Origin: Candidula unifasciata | Lineage: Eukaryota > Mollusca > Gastropoda > Stylommatophora > Geomitridae | DNA: 64,000 nucleotides | Direction of reading: 5' to 3' | NCBI GenBank assembly: GCA_905116865.2 | Contig: CAJHNH020001136.1 | Span: forward strand, 479,501-543,500 | Shown: positions 12,001 through 22,082 of the stretch, one piece after another | How the letters are laid out: each line of letters begins with the position of its first letter | Position numbering within the stretch: the first letter of the stretch is position 1 | Program-made: the position numbers and the translations under genes | The notes under the pieces: model-generated | The model's database searches: none | What the model was told of the DNA's origin: nothing | What the model saw: only the letters and a program-made list of their open reading frames with translations

Positions 12001-14716
12001 AGCCTTAATTTACATCTAGCTTTTCACCAAGTGTTACTGTTATTTGCTTCTTTAATTGTTCTCAGTAATACATTAGTGACATTTATAACACTACACCCCC
12101 GTGTGGGTTCCGGGGCCCCATTGTGGGGAAAACAAGAATAGACACACTGCCTCCCCAAAAGCATGTCGTAAGAGTCGACTAATTAGGGAGCTTCCTTTGA
12201 AGTCGGAGTGCATCTGCCTGAGAGGCAAGGAACCAACAGTCTGTATTCAAGAAAATGAGATCTGTAAAACTGATGCACATGCAACACTCAGGTTCTGGAG
12301 CAGGACTGCAGTTCAGTAGTGGACGAGCAACCAGAACTTTCCGCCAGAGTGTACAGCTGGTGAACGCGAAGAAGAAGAAGATAACACTACATTACCTTAT
12401 GAATCAGAAGCTTCATGAAGTATCTCATGTATGAGACAGATGGTGGAAAATTACTACAGACTGGATGCTTCACAGTGGCTAGAAGAAGCTGCCTCTGCAG
12501 CTCATGACTTCTGGCTAACAGGGTTGCTTCCTCATCCTAAAATATTCAGTTAAAGAAAAGATTAAAGAAAATATTAATGTCAAAACTGACCTCAAATAGT
12601 CAGCCAAAAATTGTGAACACACTTGAGGACAAAAATTGTATTAGATATATATAAATATACTTCTTTTCGTTCACCAGCTGTAAACTCTAGGCGAAAGTTC
12701 TGGTTGTTCATCCACTTCTGCACACTAGTCTTGTTCCGTATGATGAGGAAAGGTTAAAGCCATTGTGATGTGTATAAGGAGCTACTCCGTACCTTACCTC
12801 GGGTGCCAGAAGGCTCTGGACTGGTTTTATGGATCCTCAGGCAAGACTCCTGCCACACATCCTCAGTGTGCGCTTTGGATAATGGCTCATATGGCCTGAA
12901 CCGAGTTGGCATGGGATCCTGGAGCTGGTGGTCCCCAGAGATGCAGTGTCCAGAAATCCTCTGGCTCTCATCAGACCCCCCCCCCCCCCCCCCCCGCCCC
13001 CCACTGCATGGGTGAAAACGTCTACAGAAAATACATTTTGAACATTAGCGAAGCCTGCTTGCTGAACTTCCTACTGTATGATAAACCGTGGTTCAAATAC
13101 CTATCAAGAGAAAGAACTAGTGAACTGCTGAGACTCAGCCCTTGAACAAGACATTTGTTTGTAGTTTAGACAAGCAACATCTCCTGAAGGTGATATCTCA
13201 CAGTACAGTCACCTCCCCATACATTCATTGTTGACCCTCAACGTCATCGTCTTGATGTACATCACACACATGTTTCAGTCAGCCAGCCGAATAAGCTCAA
13301 AAGTCTGTCAGTCACATATCCTACAGCAAAATCTAAAATGTCTGACCATCGAAAGTCCTACTGTTTGACAGAAATGTTTAATTGGTCATTAACCTTAGCC
13401 TTAATGGTCAGAGTGTACGGGACCAAAAAAGTGGAAGCCATGCTGTTTCCACATGAAACAATGTTAAAGGTGTCTGTATTGAAGAATCATGCACCCCTTT
13501 GTGTCGTCGTTAAAGTCAAGGACCTGTGGGATGCACCTTCATGATCTTGAGAAGGTGCAGCCTATGATGAGTGGGAAGCTTAGCAGTCCTTGGGGTGAGC
13601 TCAAGACCAGACCATCATGTATCAGTTCTGCTTTTATAGAAGCCTTCTTGGATGGCTGGGGGAATGCCCATGATCTGCTCCTGCCTTCTACTGAGGACCA
13701 ACCAGTCAACACAAGGTTGCTCTAGATGGATTCTCCAGGAACAATGTCTGTAGATTAAGGGATATAAAGAACATCACACAAATAAGGTCACATCTCGTCC
13801 CAAGAAACCAAAAGGGAAGGCTAACCTAGTGAACAAATGCCAGATAAGTTGGATATGTCGGCCAAAGGGCGCAGATATTCCAGCTTTGCTGTAAACAGGC
13901 ACAACGCAATTACGTCACTGAAACAAACAGAAACTAAGAAAAGTCTTGTTCCAGAATGTTGAGTTCTGCATGCACATCCATTTTACAGATCTGACGTATT
14001 TGTATGCAAACTGTCAGTTCTCAGGCCTACCTATCATTTGGAGGAGAGCCTTAATTGTAATTCTAGTGGCAGACAGAGTGTGTGAACACTCTGATGACTG
14101 CCTTATGCATTTATCATTTTATGCATTTAATGGATACGGGACGGCGTGTGTGATAATTTTTCACTGCTATAAAGTTGGAACCATAAAAAGACAATGGCGA
14201 TGGTATCTTTGATTTTCACATTTGAGTGAGCAGTTTAATTCAAGAAGATCGAATTCACTGAAATATGAATTATATGACTTGTTATGTTAGTTAGCTTTGC
14301 CACATACCAAGAGAGTCGCACAAAGCACGAATTATGTAGCTTTGGCGGCGATCACCGTAAAAACAGATTCGTAAACGTTACATCAATGTACAGCGCTGAC
14401 TCAGTTGCGGAAAGTCAACAGATCTAAGAAATGATCCATCTATAAATTAGATTTCAGACAGACTCCTTGTCACTGCTGAGCTGAGAAGACCGAGGACAGA
14501 GTGGAGTAGAATTGTAATTGTAGAACTAGAAACAGGAGAACGCCAACATCATTTGGCAAGCAAAATGATAATGCTGATGTTGAAACATTGATAATTTACC
14601 TTCCATTTCATTTTTCTAACCGGAACCATTTCAAAAAATTGTGAAGAAATCTCACGAAGAGAGAACATGTCCTTAAAGTTGCCGTTATCATGGTCATGTT
14701 CACTGGGAGTAGCCAT
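5976..14716 (-). CDS. EEF2KMT: EEF2KMT (FAM86-type eEF2 lysine methyltransferase), 5' half of gene
   Basis: Three exons on the minus strand join in frame to give the first 123 residues: 14716-14600, 12536-12396 and 6086-5976, all in phase 0. The family methylates a lysine of translation elongation factor 2 in the cytosol. The best anchor is in exon 2, where TVKHPVC, then PPSV and a following Y match the conserved N-terminal block of vertebrate EEF2KMT. Exon 3 aligns with the acidic linker and an RSY/KSY motif just before the catalytic domain. The SAM-binding Rossmann domain (about 200 further residues) is not found in positions 1-5975, so it should lie left of the window. Introns carry LINEs and SINEs; SINE-A copies lie on both sides of exon 3 and close to the exon 2 donor. 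A pseudogene is possible but there is no frame damage. Confidence 0.8.
6228..6514 (+). repeat. SINE-A copy
   Basis: It has the same layout as the copy at 5590: CCCCGTGTGGGTTACAGGGC at the start, the CTGCCTCCCCAACAAG block, and an AAGAAGATGAAG tail. No clean duplication was found. Together with 5590-5881 it flanks EEF2KMT exon 3. Confidence 0.8.
6590..7470 (-). mobile_element. RTE-like LINE fragment interrupted by a hairpin element
   Basis: The minus strand encodes GTLTTSNGKCIKEV..., then NPILIYGNESWTAGRLV and SAEMWFL, and after the interruption KLEWRRGRGRPREKMLA. This is the C-terminal part of an RTE-type LINE ORF. The insertion at 6878-7125 splits it. Both halves contain frameshifts. Confidence 0.72.
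6878..7125 (+). mobile_element. short inverted-repeat element with stem-loop motif (E1)
   Basis: A 248-bp insertion is flanked by the perfect 13-bp duplication TCTTTCTGATGTG (6865-6877 and 7126-7138). Arms at 6961-6997 and 7085-7121 are imperfect inverted repeats (GATATAAAACCGAACGAAAA against its complement). The 87-nt loop holds CTGATAAAGGCTCCATAGCC followed by GCAAC. Related sequences occur at 16025, 49830, 50540 and 53608. It is probably a Penelope-like element derivative; this is an inference. Confidence 0.75.
7540..8110 (-). mobile_element. LINE-B fragment, decayed RNase H region
   Basis: In several minus-strand frames pieces such as SMLRKLEMGL, C-V-E-W-Q-A-S-L-P and DRSSGSEENG match the RNase H and C-terminal region of LINE-B copies at 57728 and 58457. 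Frameshifts are numerous. Confidence 0.6.
8171..8472 (+). repeat. tRNA-derived SINE (SINE-D)
   Basis: The head TTGGCGCAGTCGATAGGAGA and GGTGTTCGAAACTGG resemble RNA polymerase III A and B boxes at tRNA spacing. A ~200-bp unrelated body follows. No second full copy was seen in the window. Confidence 0.55.
8473..9500. other. no recognisable feature
   Basis: No exon or transposon protein could be supported. The interval lies in EEF2KMT intron 2. Confidence 0.5.
9501..9700 (+). repeat. dispersed repeat of unknown class
   Basis: ATTCTGTGTGGTTTTTACTG and the following GGGTGACCCATTAGCAGTGA recur in diverged form at 36330-36530 (+) and 22830-22990 (-), with a weaker match at 14090-14215 (+). Confidence 0.5.
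9701..10091. other. no recognisable feature
   Basis: Nothing beyond short AT-rich sequence was recognised. Confidence 0.45.
10092..10420 (-). mobile_element. LINE-B fragment with internal hairpin
   Basis: The minus strand encodes SSLRMEVKAVSEAFCW, VIVTNSQDMFRKVETGM (altered from VIVTDS) and a final LWECPECCDVDS, so it has RNase H pieces plus the LINE-B C-terminus with an internal deletion. At 10321-10409 about 34 bp are repeated in inverted orientation around a 14-bp spacer. Confidence 0.7.
10429..11905 (-). mobile_element. RNase H LINE, longer 5'-truncated copy
   Basis: Same family as 4269-4897, with the same ATGCGAACGAAAGAAGAAGA end. Reading from 11905 down: the end of the reverse transcriptase (LNGTTWGAS..., ELDKVQNQALRVTTGSMKST), RNase H (VRVYTDGSAESAVRN near 11195, QWIPSQCGVPGNERAD) and the zinc-knuckle-like tail. 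Several frameshifts and stops make it non-coding. The 12019-12088 segment repeats part of 11845-11905. Confidence 0.85.
11906..12095 (-). mobile_element. LINE fragments (RNase H LINE echo and LINE-B-like bits)
   Basis: 12027-12088 resembles 11849-11905 (CACCAAGTGTTRCTRTTATT), so a second piece of the same LINE region is present. 11975-12025 resembles the LINE-B MEVEAV segment. The order is too rearranged to resolve by eye. Confidence 0.4.
12096..12380 (+). repeat. SINE-A copy with exact duplication
   Basis: This 285-bp copy starts CCCCCGTGTGGGTTCCGGGG and ends GCGAAGAAGAAGAAG. It is flanked by the 11-bp ATAACACTACA at 12085-12095 and 12381-12391. It lies 15 nt into the intron after EEF2KMT exon 2 and is the best copy for defining the family. 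Confidence 0.88.
12396..12536 (-). CDS. EEF2KMT: EEF2KMT coding exon 2
   Basis: This 141-bp exon (47 codons, phase 0 at both ends) has an acceptor ending TTTTAG before 12536 and a GTAATG donor at 12395. It encodes TVKHPVC, then a proline-proline-serine-valine motif and an aromatic-rich helix, the most conserved N-terminal block of EEF2KMT/FAM86 proteins. A SINE-A insertion begins only 15 nt into the following intron. Confidence 0.82.
12537..14599. other. EEF2KMT intron 1: SINE-A fragment, poly-C run, otherwise unassigned
   Basis: 12665-12740 is a minus-strand 3' fragment of SINE-A. 12976-12995 is a C-run. 13855-13910 shares a short motif (GGGCGCAGATATTCCAGC) with 26210-26245. 14090-14215 weakly resembles the dispersed repeat at 9501. 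No host exon was recognised in the remainder. Confidence 0.45.
14600..14716 (-). CDS. EEF2KMT: EEF2KMT coding exon 1
   Basis: The start codon is at 14716-14714 on the minus strand and the exon encodes 39 residues starting MATPSEHDHD and ending KMKWK. It ends at a GTAAAT donor (14599-14594). The stretch FSLREISSQFFEMVPV corresponds to the amphipathic N-terminal helix of FAM86 proteins (LLQSFERRFLAAR in the human protein). The start was chosen because it is the first ATG of the open frame and gives the usual N-terminal length. Confidence 0.72.
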
Positions 14717-14847
14717 CTTTGATTCCAGCTGAATGTATTTGCTACAGCGTTTTTCATTGGTTCCGTAAAGTCATCATGGAACTAACGCAACTGGGACCAG
14801 AATATCGCCACGGCCCGGCCCTTCCGTTGAAAGTAAAGTACAGGACC

Positions 14848-15105
14848 CTTTTCCACGCCTTAAGGCGTATTGGACATATAGGGCTAGGCCTATATTTTAT
14901 AGACCAATCGGCACTTAGTGGGTGACGTGGTCAGCCTCACGTCGGCCGCCTTTACTTCCCAGGATTGCACATGGTACCCACTCAAGGCTTAGTCGACCTG
15001 GGAGCTTAGGTCATTTTTGAAAAAAAAGTCTGGTCGCCGTCAGGACCCGAACCCACGACCTTTCGATCCGCAGGCCGGCGTCTAGCCGGCACACCACGGC
15101 TACTC
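14848..15105 (-). repeat. tRNA-derived SINE-B copy
   Basis: On the minus strand the head reads AGCCGTGGTGTGCCGGCTAG, then GGTCGTGGGTTCGGGTCCTG (B-box-like) followed by a T-run and a ~170-bp body ending near CCGATTGGTCTATAAAAT. A plus-strand copy is at 45170-45382. Partial copies are at 34230-34340 and 35400-35515. Confidence 0.72.
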
Positions 15106-15885
15106 CCCCTTACATGAAAAGTCTGCTTTTTTTTATGTGTTTGTCTCTAAAGAAACTGCTAGTACGTTGTATTGTGGTTTACAGGCCTGATGTGATACAT
15201 GCGTCTTTTGGTCAAACTCATTCGATTTTATCATTCGTAACTAGTAGCCTTTTACGTCACGCTTGGCGACAGTGGGTCTATTGACAATGATGCCTAGAAG
15301 TTTTGTACAAGCCCACTAGGGGAATTGAGCAAAATAGCATTGTCAGCTCATGTGGTAATTGAGAAATCAAGGCATAATGTATGCTATTTCTATTTTGTTG
15401 TTGTTGTGGCAAAACAAGCAAAATTGTATTTTTTTAAATAAAATATATTGTATGTAAAGAGTGAAATTAAAATTAAATGCCTTGAAAACAAATGCCCCGG
15501 GAAAACCGAGGTGATTACAAGAAATAATATAAATGTGTCAATAATTGTTGATATTAACGGTTGGGAGACAAAAAGTATGTTAGATTTGTGTGTTTGGCAC
15601 ATCCTGTCGGAAAAGGGGGAGGGGGTGGGAGATGCATTAAACAGGCATAAGGAAGGGATGGGGATGGGTAGAGTCAGGAAACAAGGATGTGCCGGAACAA
15701 CTCTAATGTTGAGGAATGTTGATAAGAAAGACCAAGAGTGCCGGAATGGATCCCATCCATGATGTCGGAACCATTGCATGGGTTAGAATGAAAATGATGA
15801 ACAGACTTTGAGACATATACGGCCCCACAGATGACGATAATGATGATGTGAGGGACTGGGCTATTCAATCACTGAAATATTGTCT
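15106..15885. other. no recognisable feature
   Basis: An AT-rich stretch and a G-rich stretch (15613-15670) give long ORFs on both strands, but none resembles a known protein. 15730-15850 ends in a GATGATAATGATGATG tract that could be a LINE tail. Confidence 0.45.
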
Positions 15886-15889
15886 CCAC

Positions 15890-17175
15890 AATGGAGGTTT
15901 GCTGCAATGAATCTTCAGCTAACTCTGACTCTAGTCTTAATCGAACACTATCTGTTTTACTGATGGGTTTATTTATACAGGCGGTTCGATTAAAGAGGCA
16001 AAAGAAGTGCTTGGTGGTTCTTAGAAATCCAGAGAAATTTGACTGTGCTCAACAAAATGGGGAAGCAGAAAAACGTGAACAAAACAACACAACGTTTGCA
16101 TCATTGCTCTCCTCGTTGTTACGTTTGTGTAGTTCACTTATGTTTGAAAAAGGCTGCCCGGCCGAAACGTTATGTTGTGTTGTTTTGTTCACGTTTTTCT
16201 GCTTCCCCATTTTGTTGAGCTTTTTAGTCAAATTTCTCTGGAATTCCTTGCATAAGCTTGACTGCAGTCACCCCCATATTTTCACTATTTTTGGTGGTTC
16301 TTAGCAAAATCTAACAGTCGATGTTTGGTGCAGGAGAGCCTAGCAAATGATACCACAACATCCAGCTTTAAAATGGAGGTGGAGGCGGTCACTGCAGCTT
16401 TCCACTGGTCAGAGAACACGACACACACGCACATCGTGAACGTAACTGACGCAGAAAACATGCTGAGGCAGGTGAGGAGCATAGTATGGATCTTTTCTCC
16501 GGGGAATGCCGGTGTGTTGGGAAATGAACAGGCGGACTGGCTCTGCACAACCTGGTGGAATGTTGTTGTTGTCGTTAGTCCATCACGAGTGATGAGGACC
16601 ACTCTTTCTTTCATCCGTCATGAATTTAATGTTTGTGAGTCCGGAGGTGACTTATAAGCCCAATGCGTGTCCGGAAGAGTCTAGGACAATGACGGCATGG
16701 CACATTGCCTGTAGACAAAAAACCTGTTTGGCGGGTCTTTCTGGCCTGACTTCGCTGTACAGCTGCCCCTGTTCTAGATGCCTCATAGATCGTTGCAACA
16801 TTTCGGATATATGTTCGCCAATAAGTCCGGTCTTGTGCTACAACCTCCCAGGTGTCAGAGTATATGCTGAATGCTTTCAGTTATGCCTTTAATATACTTA
16901 GTGGAATGCTGATGAACGATAAAGCAGACGCGGTTAGGGCCTTGTAGGAAACGTTTACAATTTGGATGAGCAAGTGGATGACCAGAGTCTGGTAAGGGTG
17001 ATGCAGCAGGGAGTGACGAGGGGGATCTGGCCAATGCTCAACGCTCAGAGGAAAGACGTATAATCAGAGTGCTACTGACACCATAGTTATTGGAACTCTG
17101 CGCAGGCTGTCGAAGGTAGGGACGGGGTGCTTATGGAAATGCCCCGAGTGCTGTGCTGTCTGTTCTTGAATCAGC
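15890..17175 (+). mobile_element. LINE-B copy, split by a hairpin element
   Basis: The RNase H start is at 15905-16020 and resumes after 16305 with LVQESLAN-like sequence, MEVEAVTAAFHWSEN, VTDAENMLRQV and SPGNAGVLGNEQADWL. It ends with WKCPECCAVCS and a TCAGCTCAGCTCAACTC tail. An unrelated stretch (about 16560-16900) and frameshifts interrupt it. Confidence 0.72.
16025..16290 (+). mobile_element. short inverted-repeat element with stem-loop motif (E2)
   Basis: A 266-bp insertion in LINE-B is flanked by the perfect 14-bp duplication TTGGTGGTTCTTAG (16011-16024 and 16291-16304). Arms of about 70 bp (16028-16096 and 16166-16241) are inverted and nearly identical (GGGGAAGCAGAAAAACGTGA with its complement). 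The loop carries AAAGGCTGCCCGGCCGAAACG. A 49-bp tail (TTCCTTGCATAAGCTTGACT...) follows, of a type I associate with Penelope-like elements. Confidence 0.82.
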
Positions 17176-18240
17176 TCAGCTCAACTCTCTCTCTCTCTTA
17201 CTGCTGTTCTTTATCGCTTCATGTTGTCCTACTTGAAATGATACACGACAACCATCCCAAACATGTGCCCGTTACTCGCTGTCAACTGTTAAGACTTGAA
17301 AAAAATTAAAACTATGTAGAAAACCAGACTTAATAGAAGATATATTTCTAGATGTCGCCAAGGCCCTTAATATAACTGTAATGTCTCTTTCTTATTAGAT
17401 CTCGCGTGTACACATTCAACATGGGTTGTTGTCTAGAGGTCATACAGATCAGAGTAGGCAGACTTCGCTTCTGGTAAACTACACGCGTGTCCAAATGACA
17501 GTAAACGAATATTGATACAGTTCCGAGTTTATTTCCAATACCACATAAGCGACAAGAATCAACCTTACAGACTAACACTTAAGCCATCCAGGCAGGGTCC
17601 ACTTGCTCGCACTTTGAGTACACATCCACTCCACGGTCGACGTTGACATACTCACGACTGGCAGAATCAACAGTCAGTAGGACACCTCTGTTGTCATCAA
17701 ATATACTTCAATGTGGCTTTGCTGCAACCACGTCACAGTTTTCACTTCTTGCCATTCCGGATCAATGTTCACTCTGTATCCACTTTAACTCCTATCTCTC
17801 TGGGGTCCTGTCACAGAATGACTTTCTAGTCAGCTATTCCTCCAGACCTCGACTTCCCAGTTGAGCTCCCACAGTCTCGTGTTTTGCCATTCTCATGTCG
17901 ACTTCATGTCTCTCAATTTAGGAACTCCAACAATTCTGCTAATCAGTCAAACCAGTAACGTTATATATATTTTTAACATCACTACAATAATAAGGTTTTT
18001 TGGGACTTGGGCAAGGGGGGATTCCCATCCGAAAGGTGGCAAATTGAGTCACCGGGTAGTAATCGCTGATTGTGCGGTCCTGTTGGGGTTGAACGTCAGT
18101 CAGTTACCGCTGCTCACTTTCTGCTGGTTAGTGTTGTCATCACATCCCAAACCACTGTCTATCATACTTCCATGGATATATTAGTCATGACATTTCTCCA
18201 GTGTGTTTAAACTGTATATATGCTTAAAGAGCTTGCGGAT
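17176..18240. other. intergenic, mostly unassigned
   Basis: 18000-18130 is related to 1350-1510 (a dispersed repeat). ORFs at 17348-17578 (-) and 17643-17864 (+) resemble nothing recognised. Confidence 0.45.
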
Positions 18241-18244
18241 ATCA

Positions 18245-19040
18245 CACATTCTTGACTATTGAAAGGTCAGTTTATCGTAAAGACACTTGGGCAGGCCAGT
18301 ACATCCATTTCAACAGTTTTGCACCTTTGCAATGCAAACGTGGTCTAGTGAGGAAGATTTATTCAAGCCACACGCTACAAGCTGAGTTTGAAACGATTAA
18401 ACAAACACTGCTTTCTAATGGATATCCAGGTGGTTTTATTAAGTGCCATTGCCAGCCGCCTAAACCAGTTACCATAGAAATGTCGGTGCCAAAAAAAAAA
18501 AAAAAAAAGTTTATATACATCTAACGTTCTGGGGAGATAACGTCATGCAACGTGTATATGACAGACTCAAAACAGCAGCCGGTCAAACCTTTTACGTAGC
18601 CATGCCTGTTATGAGATTTAAAACCACCACGATTCCTACGCCACCTGTAAAAGAACCAGTGTCGACGTACGCCAGATCTAACTGTATATACCAATTTAAA
18701 TGCACCTATAACGCTGCATATGTGGGCAGAACTGATCGACGACTGGAGACGACTGGTTGCTGAACATATTCCACTATGGGTGGTAAAAGCAATGCAAAAC
18801 ACTAACATCTCAACAACAACGAATCAGGTGACTGGTTGACAAAATCCATCATCAGCAATTGCGTGCCATATTCTAAATTCCGGGCACATCATTAACAGGG
18901 ATGATGCATTTCGAATTATTTACAATTCAGCCAACCGTAGATTACTCTGATTCACGGAAGCTTCCGCGATCAGCCTGTTGAAACCAGATCTATGTAGGCA
19001 GAAAGAAATGGTCGTTTCCTTAAGATTACCTTGGTGAAAC
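18245..19040 (+). mobile_element. Penelope-like element, 3' part (RT end plus GIY-YIG)
   Basis: Translation gives IERSVYRKDTWAGQYIHFNS and APLQCKRGLV (the end of a Penelope-type reverse transcriptase), then CIYQFKCTYNAAYVGRTDRR, the GIY-YIG endonuclease signature with the Penelope-type cysteine motif. After frameshifts come FTEAS-I--LKPDLCRQKE and RLPW, the usual C-terminus. An A-run at 18489 and stops make it inactive. Confidence 0.82.
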
Positions 19041-19929
19041 AGACTGTAGAATGTACTCGAAATTGTGTTTCAGTTTTAAGGATTCAGCTATTTGCTTCAT
19101 TTTTATTACTTGTTACTGTAGTATGCACCTGACAAGATACAGCGAAATATGCCAGGCAATAATATTGTTTGTGTCTTCTTTGTTCAAATTCACATCGGGG
19201 AAACATTGCTTTGTATACAGAGAAAGTTGGAATAAGACCATGTCTGGACAGTACTGACAAAGAATTAAATGGTTTGTCATCTTCCTCTTTCATTAACTCT
19301 TACTGGAGCATACATTATCAGCCATCTCAATGCAGCCCTCTTATCCGTTGATATCTCAAATAGTTTTACTTTCATGTCTTTCCTATCTGTGTATCTCTTT
19401 TTCATGGCTCTGAACAATGGTTAAAAAAAAGTATACTCAAACGAGACAAATCTTGGATGGGTCGGGCTGAGAATGCCATCGAACTGGTTTTCAGTTAAGT
19501 AAACTTGCCAAGTATCCGCAAATCCTTAAGACAATACCTTGTGGATAGAGAGGGGGTGGGTGGGGTGGTGGTGGTGGTGGTGGAGTCCATGTGTAATGTT
19601 ACGCACATACAAAAATCTCTTGATAGTTGAAAATAAAAAAAAGAGTAGCTTAAAGGCGCTGCCCAGGCAAAATTTGGAGTTAAAAATATACTCAAAGTAT
19701 TTTCATGATCCTCTCCTGTGCTACAGAGTTCGTGCACTTCGCTGAGATTCTTCAGACTCAGGCTTGAGTCAGAAGTAGAACGGAGCACTTATGGGTTACC
19801 CCACGTGCCATGATCTTGATCCTTTGTCTAAGCCTAAACCTTTAGAAAATACCAGATCCTTTGACTGGTCAACTACCCCACAAATAATATTTTACCCCAA
19901 ACTTCAGAATGAGAAGAAAAAAAAATACA
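19041..19929. other. no recognisable feature
   Basis: 19127-19190 is related to 3016-3070. A GGT/GTG-rich tract lies at 19550-19585. Nothing else is supported. Confidence 0.45.
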
Positions 19930-20140
19930 ACGTTAAAAAGACACCATCAAAACTGCTCTGACATTTGAGGGCACTGTGATAGAAACATGGAAGGTTTTTG
20001 CACAAGACCAGGCTGATGGTGTTCAATCATCGAGGGTGGTGCATCAGCATACTAGGCAGCGGAGGTTTTCCTGCAGATAACCAGACAGAGGCAGACTAGA
20101 AAGAACAGGGTTGTTCCTTCGCTAAATAAGTAGCGCAGGC
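19930..20140 (+). mobile_element. LINE 3' fragment
   Basis: ETWKVFAQDQADG and VVHQHTRQRRFSCR correspond to the segment of the LINE at 38272-39030 that reads WRRLHRAVLDGV and MVHQPARQRRLHMQ, so the same family is represented by its last part. Confidence 0.6.
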
Positions 20141-20959
20141 TCTTTGTTGGTCTATTTTAAACACCCTTAATTAGTCACCCTTTATGACATGCTTGGTGGG
20201 AGGGGGGGGGGGGTGGGTGTCATACAAGGGGGCCCTGGAACTCATAGGGGAATAATGCAAATTCATATTAATTTCTACAGCCTTCTCAAATAAAGACAAT
20301 CAACTTGAATTAACCATCTGTGTGCTACTCATATTAGAAGTGGCAATTTGGAATTGGAGAGAGAATACGAAATAGACTAAATTTAGAAAAGTTAGCAGGA
20401 AATATTGTGTCTAGTGCCCCCAACCCAAATTGTCTAGGGGTAAACGTTTTGAACCAAGACTATACCATTGAATTCAGAATATAACAAGTATCCTAAGCCA
20501 TGATCTTGAGTCACATAAGGGACAAAAGTGCAAAACTGCAGAAAATTTACTTCAAAACACCAAGAGATGGACTAAGGAAGAAAGCTTTTCTGAGTGCTGC
20601 ACATGACAACAGATGGTGAAGACTCTCTGCATCACTTACATTAAACACCTCATTCTTTGACTAAATTCTGAACAGACATTAAACGCAATGCTTCCAACAA
20701 TTACACCGTTGCTGTAAACATACATATTTATTTTGCAATAATAATTATGATCAACAGTGTGTGAACTCAGAGAAATGTCCACAAGCACACAACACATTAA
20801 AATCTTTTTCCCCTCAAAAGAAATGTTAGACTCATAAATAATATTCACACAATTTACACAGACAGATAAAAACTGATGACAAATCAAAACACATAAATGG
20901 AGCATGCAAATTAGCCTAGTATGTACAATAAATCTGAAACAAAAGATCACAAAGCTGTA
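20141..20959. other. no recognisable feature
   Basis: A G-run lies at 20198-20213. The rest is AT-rich without recognisable coding. Confidence 0.45.
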
Positions 20960-21560
20960 CAGTTATCAAAAATAATATGTAATAAACACAACTCTGCTCA
21001 GAAAGTAGACTAAATTTTTACAAAATTTTGTCTAAATGGTTATTATACTATTCAAATGCGAAAAAGAAAAATACTTTAAAGGAGTTCTATTTAAATGAAA
21101 AAAAAAAGATTTTTAAGATGTCACAGAGAGGTTCATTCATTCATTCTAACTGGTAGCATGAGAATGTTGTAGCTTTAAAAAAAAAGTGTGTTACAAAGAA
21201 TAATTTATCAGACAGTCCTTCAACTGACTCACCCAACAAACTGCATTACACTGAGTTTGCCTTTTAAACACAGCAACATTGTTGTTTAGTAAATCATCGA
21301 CAAATTAATTCTGGCAGGGTAGATAGAAAAAGAAACAAACTCTAGCGTTTAATAAACTATTGTAACCCTTGTATAACATAAAGAAAAATAACAGAGAACA
21401 ACTTTAACAAAGTAAAGACGGATATACCTAAACAAAACACAGAAAATAAAATGCATAAACACTTTTAATGATGTTTTCTCTCCCACAACTACAAACTAGT
21501 GAACAACACAAGGAAGCAATGAAACAATACATAAATGGAATTATTCAGTAGAAAATACAA
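20960..21560. repeat. diverged duplicate of 26400-26830
   Basis: Blocks in the same order occur in both places: GGTTCATTCATTCATTCTAA/GCTTCATTCATTATTGG, GGTAGCATGAGAATG/GGCAGCATCAGAATG, GACTCACCCAA, TTAATTCTGGCAGGGTAGA/ATAATTCTAACATGGCAGA, AAAATGCATAAACA, CTCTCCCACAACTAC. Spacing is similar. The class is unknown. Confidence 0.6.
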
Positions 21561-22080
21561 AAACAAAAATCTCAAAAGGAAAAATAATGAGAGATCTGAA
21601 CTAAAGTAGTGACAAGTCAACACTGAAATGAAATACACACACACACATTTAAAAATAAAAATAAACCCACTAGAAACAGTTATCGCAAATGAAAGGAAAA
21701 GTACAAATTTTTTTCTTCTGATGCTACTTTAGCAAGGATGTGGACAATAAACAATCACTGAATTCGCTAAGTACCCTGTGAGAAACAATTCCATACAGAG
21801 AGGAAAAAAAAAAGAAAAAATATATTGAATCTGCTTCCTTACTTATTGAAAGAATACACATGTTTGTTCTGCAAGCACTTATTTTCATTAAAAAAAAAAT
21901 ACCACCAGGTCTCACTCAACTGTTTTATGACAAATTGATTGACAAAAAATGTGTATTTCTCACTGTGCACATATACAAGCAGAGATTTACAACGGCGGCA
22001 ACGGAATCACTGACTAGCATGCGTATATGTCACCCCAGCCACCTGAAATCTCCATCCAGGCTGGCGTGCCCACACCCTGA
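21561..22080. other. no recognisable feature
   Basis: AT-rich sequence with A-runs; no coding signal recognised. Confidence 0.45.
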
Positions 22081-22082
22081 CC

